The notes beneath the pieces were generated by a model, which did not search any database, was not told the origin of the DNA, and was given only the letters and a program-made list of their open reading frames with translations. The translations under genes and the position numbers were made by a program. This document shows positions 1 through 5,962 of a DNA stretch of 7,814 nt, piece by piece. Each line of letters starts with the position of its first letter. Position 1 is the first letter of the stretch. This stretch comes from an uncultured Alphaproteobacteria bacterium (lineage in GTDB: Bacteria; Pseudomonadota; Alphaproteobacteria; Reyranellales; Reyranellaceae). The stretch spans positions 1 through 7,814 of the forward strand of contig CAIYWM010000820.1 of the NCBI GenBank assembly GCA_903929895.1, given 5' to 3'.

Positions 1-138
1 GTTCGTGTTCGCCGTGAAGTTCGTCAGCCAGTTGATGCCGCCCTCGGCACCAATGTAGATGCCCGGCTGCGGAGCCTGCGCCTGCGCAGCAACCGGCAGC
101 GCTACGATGGCGGCGGCCGCCAGAAGAGCCTTCTTCAT
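1..138 (-). CDS. Outer-membrane beta-barrel protein, N-terminal fragment (cut by left edge)
   Basis: Only the first 46 codons are inside the window; the gene continues past the left edge. The product starts MKKALL and has an Ala-rich hydrophobic stretch ending in AQA, a classic Sec signal peptide with cleavage expected near residue 20. The mature start, with a GIYIGAEGG-like segment, resembles the first strand of small OmpA-like or porin-type eight-stranded barrels common in alphaproteobacteria, where aromatic and Gly residues alternate in this way. The ATG at 138-136 is supported by an AGGGAGA ribosome binding site a few bases upstream. It is transcribed away from all other plus-strand genes, so it has its own promoter somewhere in 139-400. 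The signal peptide is seen directly; the barrel assignment is inference from a short segment, and a different exported protein remains possible. Confidence 0.75.
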   Translation of the reverse strand, partial: MKKALLAAAAIVALPVAAQAQAPQPGIYIGAEGGINWLTNFTANTN

Positions 139-144
139 GAGATA

Positions 145-151
145 TCTCCCT
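145..151 (-). promoter_or_regulatory. Ribosome binding site of the outer-membrane protein gene
   Basis: Read on the minus strand this is AGGGAGA, 6 nt before the ATG at 138. It is one of the better Shine-Dalgarno matches in the window and fixes the start of the exported protein. I could not find a convincing -35/-10 pair upstream. Confidence 0.7.
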
Positions 152-268
152 TACTTACACTGCTCGTCGCCGAGAGGGCGGAGCGAAATTCATCGTAGTG
201 ACGAGGGGAATGTACCCGACCTTCGACGGACAAAGCCACAAAGTAAGGCGCGTCAGACTCATTGTTGC

Positions 269-298
269 CGCGACTGTGGCCCCCCAGCCACAGTCGCG
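269..298. repeat. Perfect 12-bp inverted repeat (hairpin) with 6-nt loop
   Basis: CGCGACTGTGGC at 269-280 is exactly complementary to GCCACAGTCGCG at 287-298, with CCCCCA as the loop. On the plus strand it is followed by only TTT and then GGC, so it is a poor intrinsic terminator, and no intact plus-strand gene lies upstream. On the minus strand it sits about 130 bases before the ATG of the outer-membrane protein, where it could be a 5' leader hairpin, an operator, or a transcription block from the opposite side. A weaker hairpin with one G-U pair follows at 319-339. Confidence 0.6.
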
Positions 299-418
299 TT
301 TGGCAGCCCGAATCTTTAATAGTTTCGATTGGAGACTATCGGAAAACCCTCACACATCCCCACCTCCGAGAAACTAAATTAGCTCGAGATTTCCCGCAGG
401 CGCCGCGCAGGACCATCG

Positions 419-898
419 TTGCGTCGACCGTCGCAACATCGCAGGATTGGTTTGGGGGTGAGGGAGAACGCATGCAGATATCCTTCCACGATCCTGGTGT
501 CGATCGTTGACCGGGAGGGCCGCGCTGGTGCGCAGCAGCGTTCTTCGGCGGGTTTCCAGGCCTGCAACCCGACGGGGTGCAAACTCGAGGTCGCGAAGGG
601 GCTCGACACCGGCGCCAACGACGGTACCAGCCCCACCGTGAATTCCGAGGGCTGACTCAGGCTTCCTCCCAATGCCTTCATCTTCCTGTCGTCCGGCCGC
701 CGGCAACACGACCGCAATCTGCTCTACGCTCAGGACGGGGTTTCGAAGCGGGGCGTGACCTGAGCGGGGCCGGTCAGCGTCGGTCTGCGGACATTCACCA
801 TCCAAGCGAACGCCCATGGAATCAGCCATCAACGACGACTTGTCAGTGCAGTCGACATGGGGCGTCCGAGCGGCAGGCCTGACAACTTCACGTCATGA
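419..898 (+). pseudogene. Possible decayed coding frame upstream of the hydrolase gene
   Basis: The region 139-894 has no convincing intact gene. One plus-strand frame (codons starting at 548, 551 and so on) nevertheless shows coding-like composition: I count 31 of 35 third positions as G or C in 548-652, against about 21 of 35 first positions. The frame is broken by TGA at 653-655 and 761-763 and ends in a TGA at 896-898 that overlaps the ATG at 895, the overlap usually seen between adjacent genes of an operon. Translated stretches such as NAFIFLSSG and NLLYAQDG look protein-like, but I recognise no family. The left limit is arbitrary. It could equally be ordinary GC-rich intergenic DNA; overlapping open frames on the minus strand have worse composition. 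Confidence 0.25.
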
Positions 899-2179
899 AG
901 TCCTTCATTCTCGACCACGTCGGCCTGTCGAGCCCACGCCATTTCGAACGAACCATTGCCATCCTCGTCGCGTGCCTGCTGGCACTCGTCGTCGGCTCCG
1001 TGGCGCTACGGCTGACGATGAAGGGGGAGTTCCATTTCGACTCCCCACGCTTTTGGTATTTCACCTATCTCGCCGTTCTCATCGGACTAGCAGTCGTCCT
1101 CGCACGCCGTCCGAAGCTGACGATGGTCCTGCTCTCGCTCGCGACTCTGGAGATCAGCCTCGGCTTCGGAACGGCCCTGCTCTACAAGCTGCGGCTTTCC
1201 TCGTCCGATACGCTGTTCGCGCGCGACTACGTCCGGCCGCACTACGACTGGCCCCCTTCTGCAAGTGCGCCAGGTGCCGTCGGCCATCGCGCGCAGCACC
1301 CGCGAAGTCGCCTACGTCAACGCGGAGCGGCGGCGTGGCCGCGAGCGCGACCCCAACGAGCTGAAGAGCAAGACCGTGATCGCCGTGATCGGCGGCTCGA
1401 CAACGCTCGATATCCTCTCGCGCAAAGGCGAGACCTGGGCCGAGCATCTCGAGCATCTGCTGGGGCCGGACCGTTTCGCCGTCATCAATCACGGCGTGAG
1501 CGGCCAAACCACGTCGGAACATGTCATCCAGACTGCTTTCTACCAGGACAGTTTCGGCGTGCCGGCGAACTGTGCCGTCTACTACATCGGCTGGAACGAC
1601 CTTCGAAACGCTCACGTCCGCGACCTCGATCCCGCCTATGCCAACAACCATTTGGTCCGACAGATCGATGCCCTTGATGCACGCCGGATCAACGGCCCGG
1701 CGCTTTCCGTGTCACCGATCCTCTCCTTCGTGGCCAAGCTCGCCATCCTGGCCTTCGATACGGTTCGACCGCCGGCGCCGCTAATGAGCGACGGAACCAA
1801 GGGTCCCGACCCGGCCCTCGAGAGGATCTATGCGCGCAACATCGCCACCATCTCCGCCATCAATCGCGGGCGAGGCATCCGGACTGTCTGGATCGGGCAA
1901 CTCATGAACAAGGCCAGCCTGAAGGACGACCAGATGGAAGGTTGGTTGCCCTTCGTTCGGGATTCCGAGATCCCCGCCATGATAGCATGGCTAAATGGGA
2001 TCGTAGAACGCGAGGCCGAACGGTTGGGCGATTTGTACATCAAGGTGCCTGCGGACGCCTTGCTGCCGCAGGATTTCGGCGATGTCGGACACTTCAGGGC
2101 GAGCGGATCGCGCAAGTTCGCTGAACAGGTTGCTCCGGCCGTGGGTCGGGCCTGCGGAGGCCCCCAGCCCACTCGCTGA
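895..2179 (+). pseudogene. Membrane-anchored SGNH/GDSL-type hydrolase, split by a +1 frameshift
   Basis: Two reading frames join into one protein of about 427 residues. The first (ATG 895) encodes three hydrophobic segments (about residues 20-40, 53-70 and 76-97) and runs in frame to the Trp codon at 1249-1251. The second carries an SGNH hydrolase domain: block I GGST (catalytic Ser near merged residue 168), block II HGVSGQ (near 199-204), block III YIGWND (Asn near 234) and block V DVGH (Asp 396, His 399). The family hydrolyses esters, often acyl groups on lipids or polysaccharides; the topology suggests the catalytic domain sits outside the inner membrane. The junction is CCCCCTT at 1252-1258, and removing one base there restores a continuous protein. 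The start is bounded by an in-frame TGA at 880-882, and no good ribosome binding site precedes it. This could be a real mutation, a sequencing indel or, less likely, +1 recoding at the C run. Confidence 0.8.
1265..2179 (+). CDS. SGNH/GDSL hydrolase catalytic half (open frame after the frameshift)
   Basis: This is the longest intact part of the split hydrolase: 304 residues from a GTG at 1265 to TGA at 2177-2179, with every catalytic block present (GGST at 43-46, GVSG at 77-80, GWND at 109-112, DVGH at 273-276). The GTG is probably not a natural start: no Shine-Dalgarno sequence precedes it, and its first residues (RQVPSAIARS) read as the middle of a protein. Without the upstream half it would lack any membrane anchor or export signal and would stay in the cytoplasm. 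Gene finders may report this piece alone, so it should be read together with the 895-2179 entry. Confidence 0.5.
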   Translation: MRQVPSAIARSTREVAYVNAERRRGRERDPNELKSKTVIAVIGGSTTLDILSRKGETWAEHLEHLLGPDRFAVINHGVSGQTTSEHVIQTAFYQDSFGVPANCAVYYIGWNDLRNAHVRDLDPAYANNHLVRQIDALDARRINGPALSVSPILSFVAKLAILAFDTVRPPAPLMSDGTKGPDPALERIYARNIATISAINRGRGIRTVWIGQLMNKASLKDDQMEGWLPFVRDSEIPAMIAWLNGIVEREAERLGDLYIKVPADALLPQDFGDVGHFRASGSRKFAEQVAPAVGRACGGPQPTR

Positions 2180-2265
2180 TCGGGAGGGCCTGACTGGCAT
2201 AGAATTCGCACCCTGGTCGCAAGAGTGTCTTATCCAAGTCAGCGTGCGGTAAGAGTCTGCCGCGT

Positions 2266-2775
2266 ATGTTTGAGCCCGTGCTGAAGTTCAATATCCTCCA
2301 CCTGATCGTCACATCCGCGGCCGGCGTCACTATCCTGCCACTGCTGCGCGAGGCCCGAGGCCGCTCGCTACCGCCCAGCCGGCTGTTCGGCGCGGTGCCC
2401 TTCGCCCTCGCCACGGCCATGCTCTTGCTCGCGATGGGAGCGCCCGAGGCCCGGGAGCCACGCCTCTGGTTGGCCGGGCTGTCTGTGGGCATCGTGGTCG
2501 GCGCAGTGCGCGGATCGTTCCTGCGGTTCCAACTCGACCGCATGTACGCCCGCCTGCGACTGCCCAATGGCCGCGACGGGCTTTGGGCCGCATGCATGTT
2601 GGCCTTCTTCACGCTCGCCGCAATCGGCGCGCCGCTGGCCAACTTGCCTAATCCCGTATTGGAGGTCGGGGCGACGGCCCTGGTCGCGGCTTGTGCCGGT
2701 TACCTGACAGGCCGTGCCGTCGCGCTGTGGCGTCGCTCGCTGTCAGCGCCTCACCAGACCCTGCACCAAGTCTAG
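2266..2775 (+). CDS. Small integral membrane protein of unknown function, about five membrane segments
   Basis: A 169-residue protein with hydrophobic segments near residues 8-27, 41-59, 66-83, 105-124 and 131-152. Basic loops (RFQLDRMYARLRLPNGRDG around 87-105, and WRRS after the last segment) fit the positive-inside rule. There is no signal peptide cleavage site and there are no obvious catalytic motifs. Spacing and loop style vaguely recall CcdC/DUF1453-type small membrane proteins, but I cannot assign it. The gene lies 86 nt after the hydrolase stop. The only ribosome binding candidate is a weak GGTAAGAG at 2248-2255, which can pair with TCTTA-T-CC at 2228-2235. Codon usage matches its neighbours, so it is very likely a real gene. 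Confidence 0.7.
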   Translation: MFEPVLKFNILHLIVTSAAGVTILPLLREARGRSLPPSRLFGAVPFALATAMLLLAMGAPEAREPRLWLAGLSVGIVVGAVRGSFLRFQLDRMYARLRLPNGRDGLWAACMLAFFTLAAIGAPLANLPNPVLEVGATALVAACAGYLTGRAVALWRRSLSAPHQTLHQV

Positions 2776-2806
2776 CCGTAGCACATTACCGCAAGGGAAC
2801 CCCTCC

Positions 2807-2840
2807 GAAGGCCTCCCGTTGAAGGGGCCTTCCCTCAACG
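2807..2840 (+). promoter_or_regulatory. Two mutually exclusive hairpins in the leader of the PRC-barrel gene
   Basis: Hairpin A pairs CGTTGA (2817-2822) plus GGG (2824-2826) with CCC (2832-2834) plus TCAACG (2835-2840), leaving one bulged A and a 5-nt loop. Its foot touches the GGAG ribosome binding site at 2840-2843. Hairpin B pairs GAAGGCC (2807-2813) with GGCCTTC (2826-2832). The two share bases and cannot form together. There is no T tract, so this is not an obvious intrinsic terminator. It could control access to the ribosome binding site, or simply end the upstream transcript. Confidence 0.4.
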
Positions 2841-2851
2841 GAGTTTCCCCC

Positions 2852-3238
2852 ATGCGTATCCTTCTCTCCACAGCCGCGATTGCCGCGGCCACTGTCTTCA
2901 ATGTCCCCATCGTGCTCGCCCAGGGCACTCCGCAGACCGTCCAGCTCGTGAAGGTCGACGTCGTCAAGGTGTCGACCGGTTACCGCGCCAGCAAGGTGCT
3001 CGGCGCCTCGGTCGTCAACGAAGCCGGCGATACTGTCGGCAAGATCGACGAAATCATCGTCGGGTCGGACGGCCAGGCGCCGTTCGTCGTCCTGTCCGTC
3101 GGTGGGTTCCTGGGCGTCGGCGACAAGCTGGTTGTCCTGCCCTACGAACAGATGAGGACCGACGGCAAGAAGATCATGCTGCCGGGCGCGACCAAGGACT
3201 CGCTGAAGGCCCTCCCCGAGTTCAAGTACGCCTCCTGA
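2852..3238 (+). CDS. Periplasmic PRC-barrel domain protein
   Basis: A 128-residue exported protein. The ATG at 2852 is chosen because GGAG at 2840-2843 lies 8 nt upstream and because it begins a clean Sec signal peptide (cleavage expected after VLA, residue 23); an open frame extends further 5' but has no such support. Residues about 47-115 form a PRC-barrel: the KVLGASVVNEAGDTVGKIDEIIV segment (47-70) is the family's typical opening, followed by PFVVLSVGGFLGVGDKLVVLP (77-97). PRC-barrels are small beta-barrel folds known from photosynthetic reaction centre H subunits and RimM; stand-alone secreted versions are common in alphaproteobacteria, and their role is mostly unknown. The next gene starts 2 nt after the stop, so the two are probably translated together. 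A role in envelope stress or membrane association is inference. Confidence 0.88.
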   Translation: MRILLSTAAIAAATVFNVPIVLAQGTPQTVQLVKVDVVKVSTGYRASKVLGASVVNEAGDTVGKIDEIIVGSDGQAPFVVLSVGGFLGVGDKLVVLPYEQMRTDGKKIMLPGATKDSLKALPEFKYAS

Positions 3239-3240
3239 GA

Positions 3241-3798
3241 ATGGGCGCACTCGTAGAGGAATTCGCGCACCCGACATTCCTCTCTTTTCCCGTCATCGCA
3301 GCGCGGCTCCTCTTCGCCGCGCTGCTTGGCGCGCTCATCGGCTTCGAGCGCGAGTGGCGCGCACGGCCGGCGGGACTGCGCACCCACATCCTGATCTGCG
3401 TCGCCGCCGCGACGTTCGGCATCCTCACCGTCGAGATCTCCCATTCCACCGCCTTCATCGGGCGGGATGTGCAGGTCGACCCCGCCCGAGCCGTGGAGGC
3501 GGTGACGGCGGGTGTCGCATTCCTTGCCGCGGGCTCGATCCTGTTCACGCGGGGCACCGTCCAGGGTCTCACCACGGGCGCCGGCATGTGGCTGGCGGGC
3601 GCGGTCGGCCTCTCCTGCGGCTTCGGCCTGTGGCAGATTGCCGGACTGGGCACGTTTCTGATCCTGGTCGTCATGGGCCTGCTCCACTCCTTCGAGGTGA
3701 AGCTCGGTATCGCCGCGGACAAGAAGGGCAACGAGGCGAAGAGCGTCAGAAAAGATAACAGGGACGACGGGAAGGACGACGTTGGCAGTCGCTGCTAG
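3241..3798 (+). CDS. MgtC/SapB-family inner-membrane protein
   Basis: A 185-residue membrane protein matching the MgtC/SapB family. The first membrane segment runs into the signature LLGALIGFEREWR (28-40) and then PAGLRTH (43-49). The second half has DPARAVEAVTAGVAFLAAGSIL (80-101) and VQGLTTGAGMWLAGAVGL (107-124), all typical family blocks with the conserved acidic and Arg residues present. MgtC proteins affect growth at low Mg2+ and, in pathogens, modulate the F1Fo ATP synthase and survival in macrophages; environmental homologues are mostly uncharacterised. It lacks the C-terminal soluble domain of Salmonella MgtC and ends in a charged tail (about 160-185) rich in Lys and Asp. The start is 2 nt after the PRC-barrel stop with no ribosome binding site of its own, which suggests re-initiation. 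Family call is strong; function here is inferred. Confidence 0.92.
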   Translation: MGALVEEFAHPTFLSFPVIAARLLFAALLGALIGFEREWRARPAGLRTHILICVAAATFGILTVEISHSTAFIGRDVQVDPARAVEAVTAGVAFLAAGSILFTRGTVQGLTTGAGMWLAGAVGLSCGFGLWQIAGLGTFLILVVMGLLHSFEVKLGIAADKKGNEAKSVRKDNRDDGKDDVGSRC

Positions 3799-3809
3799 AC
3801 TTGTGTCGC

Positions 3810-4625
3810 ATGAGCCGACCCTTCCTTCTCTCGATACTCTTGCTGGCCGCGGCTGCGCTCCCCGGCATGGCCCAGACTTCGCGGCCGGTGCCCGAACTCG
3901 GCGCGGCCCCGGCGCCGCGACAGCTCCCCACCGTGCCGACTCCAGGTCAGCCTCCGGCGGCCACCGACGAGGTCAAGGACCCTAAAACCGGCTGTGGCGC
4001 GGTGATGATGAACGCCGAACCCAATTTAAGTATCAGCTGGTCGGGCGACTGCGACTACGGCCTGGTCCAGGGCAAGGGTGTGCTGCAGTGGACCAGGAAC
4101 GGCGTCCCCACCGACCGCTATGAAGGCGAGATGAAGGACGGGCTTTATGAGGGCCAAGGCAAGCTGACTTACGCCAACAAGGCTCGTTACGAGGGCGAGT
4201 TCAAGGCCGGCGAACGCGACGGCAAGGGCACCTACGTCTTTCCCAGCGGTGCCAGGCTGACCGCGGAGTTCCGCGAAGGTCGCCCACAGGGGCATGGCAT
4301 GTACGTCTGGAGCAACGGAAACCGCTATATCGGCGACTTCCGGGACAATCAGCGGACCGGCCGCGGCACGATGCTGTTCGCCGACGGCGGCCGGTACGAG
4401 GGCGAGTTCCTCAACGGCAAGATGCAGGGACGCGGCGTGCGCGTCTGGGCAAACGGGGCGCGCTACGAGGGGGAATGGATGGATGACCGGGCCAACGGCT
4501 GGGGTACCAAGTCCGGAGGCCCCGGCGGCCAGGTCTTCACCGGCACATGGACCAACGGCTGCTTCCGCGAAAACCAGCGCTGGGCGACCGTCGGTGCCAC
4601 GGCGCAGGCGTGCGGTTTCCAGTAG
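3810..4625 (+). CDS. Secreted MORN-repeat protein
   Basis: A 271-residue exported protein. The ATG at 3810 gives an N-terminal signal peptide (MSRPFLLSILLL with cleavage near GMA at 19-21); an in-frame TTG at 3801 is possible but less likely. A Pro/Ala-rich linker (about 28-52) is followed by about six MORN repeats of 23 residues from residue 103 to 240 (RYEGEMKDG, RYEGEFKAG, RLTAEFREG, RYIGDFRDN, RYEGEFLNG, RYEGEWMDD), then a last degenerate unit, VFTGTWTNG. Repeats 2 and 5 share an identical 15-base stretch (4188-4202 and 4395-4409) spaced 207 bp, exactly three units. Four Cys (62, 81, 251, 268) flank the repeat array and could form disulfides in the periplasm. MORN repeats build an elongated beta-sheet used in binding to membranes or proteins. 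The gene is 11 nt behind the MgtC-like gene, probably in one operon. The binding partner is unknown. Confidence 0.9.
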   Translation: MSRPFLLSILLLAAAALPGMAQTSRPVPELGAAPAPRQLPTVPTPGQPPAATDEVKDPKTGCGAVMMNAEPNLSISWSGDCDYGLVQGKGVLQWTRNGVPTDRYEGEMKDGLYEGQGKLTYANKARYEGEFKAGERDGKGTYVFPSGARLTAEFREGRPQGHGMYVWSNGNRYIGDFRDNQRTGRGTMLFADGGRYEGEFLNGKMQGRGVRVWANGARYEGEWMDDRANGWGTKSGGPGGQVFTGTWTNGCFRENQRWATVGATAQACGFQ

Positions 4626-4629
4626 GGGG
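4624..4629 (+). promoter_or_regulatory. Ribosome binding site overlapping the MORN gene stop
   Basis: AGGGGG begins inside the TAG stop (4623-4625) of the MORN gene and lies 4 nt before the GTG at 4634. It decides the start of the small protein in favour of GTG over the in-frame ATG at 4658 and supports translational coupling of the two genes. Confidence 0.5.
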
Positions 4630-4633
4630 CGTC

Positions 4634-4858
4634 GTGTCAGCCAGCCCGAAGCTGATCATGATCCAGTTCCTTCAATGGGTGGCGGCCCGGCCGCGCCGCC
4701 GCGAGGATGTGCTCGACGCCTGGCAGAGCTCCTGCCCGCGTTTCCCGGTCTGGGAAGACGCGCGCGCGGACGGGCTGATCCGTCAACGCGGCGGCGAGGC
4801 CGGCGAACACCGGGTCGAACTCACCGAACGCGGCCGCGCGATGATCGACCGCGCGTGA
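4634..4858 (+). CDS. Small winged-helix-like hypothetical protein
   Basis: A 74-residue protein from a GTG start. An ATG at 4658 would give 66 residues but has no ribosome binding site. The sequence reads helix (LIMIQFLQWVAARPR), helix (REDVLDAWQSSCPRFPVWEDARADGLI) and then a hairpin (RQRGGEAGEHRVELTERGRAMI). This order matches the last helices and wing of MarR/PadR-like winged-helix domains, where LTERGRAMI-type endings are typical. Similar short proteins with the SCPRxPVWEDA core are, as I recall, widespread in Rhizobiales and relatives with no assigned function. It lies 8 nt after the MORN gene. It is too short for a full dimeric MarR regulator, so DNA binding is only a possibility. Real gene: likely; function: unknown. 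Confidence 0.7.
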   Translation: MSASPKLIMIQFLQWVAARPRRREDVLDAWQSSCPRFPVWEDARADGLIRQRGGEAGEHRVELTERGRAMIDRA

Positions 4859-4906
4859 TATCCGCGGCGCCGCACACACCGCCTCCCAACCGCAAACGAC
4901 AGCGCG

Positions 4907-4912
4907 TATAAT
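4907..4912 (+). promoter_or_regulatory. TATAAT -10 box just before the transporter start
   Basis: A perfect consensus TATAAT lies in the 60-nt gap after the small winged-helix gene. Seven bases downstream is the ATG at 4919, so a transcript from this promoter would begin at or next to the start codon (leaderless). No good -35 hexamer lies 16-18 nt upstream (TCCCAA is the best) and there is no TG extension, so the promoter may be weak, activator-dependent or a chance match. Confidence 0.35.
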
Positions 4913-4918
4913 GATGCC

Positions 4919-5962
4919 ATGACGCTGCAACGCGCCGCACTTTGGGCCGTGGTTATCGCCGCGACGATCTTCCTGCTCGTCGCCGGGCGCGGCCTGCTGC
5001 TGCCGTTCGTTCTGGGCATCGTGCTCTGGTACATGGTCGATTCGCTGGCCGACACATTCGCCCAGCCGCGACTGGGCGGTCTGCGCCTGCCACAGCCGCT
5101 GCCGATGGTCCTTGCCATCCTGATGATCGGCGGCCTGTTCTGGATCGTCGGGCGCACGATCGGGCGCAACGTGCAGGCTGTGGTGGAGGCGGTCCCGAGC
5201 TATGAAGCCCGCCTCACCCATCTCGTCGAGCAAGCCACACGTCTGGCCGGCATCGAGCAGGCACCGACCCTGTCGGAGCTGGTGGCCCGGATAAGTCTCG
5301 CCGACACGGTCGGCAGCGTCGCCGCCGCCGCCGCGTCGGTGGTGAGCATCGCCGGCCTCATCCTGATCTACACGCTGTTCCTGTTCGTCGAGCAGGCTCA
5401 CTTCAAGCGCAAGCTCGGCGCCATCTTTCACGGCGACGGCCAGGAGGCCCGCGTACTGGCCGTGCTTGCCCGCATAGACCGCGAGATCCGCATCTACATC
5501 CGCATCAAGACGACGCTCGCGACGGCCACCTCGGCGCTGGCCTTTGTCGTCATGTCCTCGGTCGGCGTCGACTTCGCCGGCTTCTGGGCCGTAATGGTCT
5601 TCTTTTTCTACTACATCCCCACCGTGGGCTCGATCTTGGCCATCATCGCGCCGGCGTTGCTTACCCTGATCCAGTTCGACAACCTCACGCCCTTCCTGAT
5701 CGTGTTGCTCGTCTTCGGCTCGATCCAGGTCGTGACGGCCAACGTCATCGAGCCGGCGATCATGGGGCGCTCGCTCAATCTCTCGCCGTTGGTAGTCATC
5801 GTCTCCCTGATCGTCTGGGGAACGATCTGGGGCGTCGTCGGCATGTTCCTGTGCGTCCCCATCATGGTGGTGGCGCTGATCGTGCTCGCCCAGTTCGAGA
5901 CGACGCGGCCCGTCGCCATCCTGCTGTCGGCTGACGGCCGTATCCCGGAATCGACGCCATGA
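4919..5962 (+). CDS. AI-2E family transporter (permease)
   Basis: A 347-residue polytopic inner-membrane protein of the AI-2E family (PF01594), which also contains E. coli TqsA, PerM and YdiK. Paired hydrophobic segments lie at about 7-40 and 62-80, a soluble amphipathic stretch at about 84-130, a long segment at 134-157, and a C-terminal block of four or five segments from 203 to 326. Family motifs are clear: YYIPTVGSILA (231-241), VIEPAIMGRSLNLSPL (276-291) and GVVGMFLCVPI (305-315). Some members export autoinducer-2 and others act as Na+/H+ antiporters, so the substrate cannot be read from sequence. Length is normal for the family. There is no Shine-Dalgarno sequence before the ATG; the out-of-frame ATGs at 4911 and 4914 are not alternatives. 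The stop overlaps the next gene's ATG. Confidence 0.95.
   Translation: MTLQRAALWAVVIAATIFLLVAGRGLLLPFVLGIVLWYMVDSLADTFAQPRLGGLRLPQPLPMVLAILMIGGLFWIVGRTIGRNVQAVVEAVPSYEARLTHLVEQATRLAGIEQAPTLSELVARISLADTVGSVAAAAASVVSIAGLILIYTLFLFVEQAHFKRKLGAIFHGDGQEARVLAVLARIDREIRIYIRIKTTLATATSALAFVVMSSVGVDFAGFWAVMVFFFYYIPTVGSILAIIAPALLTLIQFDNLTPFLIVLLVFGSIQVVTANVIEPAIMGRSLNLSPLVVIVSLIVWGTIWGVVGMFLCVPIMVVALIVLAQFETTRPVAILLSADGRIPESTP

Noticed and set aside
418..437. Small inverted repeat GTTGCG/CGCAAC
   Set aside because: Only 6 bp with an 8-nt loop; expected by chance in GC-rich sequence.
374..832. A 152-codon minus-strand open frame in the long gap
   Set aside because: No recognisable domain, Arg-rich, no ribosome binding site, and base composition by codon position is worse than in the opposing plus frame.
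816..1364. A 182-codon plus-strand frame starting at 816
   Set aside because: It overlaps the N-terminal membrane half of the hydrolase in another frame and its translation has no membrane or domain pattern.
2228..2254. Weak hairpin ahead of the small membrane protein gene
   Set aside because: Seven pairs with a bulge and a 12-nt loop, AT-rich; too weak to call a regulator, though it covers the only ribosome binding candidate.
4637..5431. A 264-codon minus-strand open frame
   Set aside because: It is antisense to the clearly recognisable AI-2E transporter and the small gene; its translation is rich in Gln, Asp and Arg without any motif.
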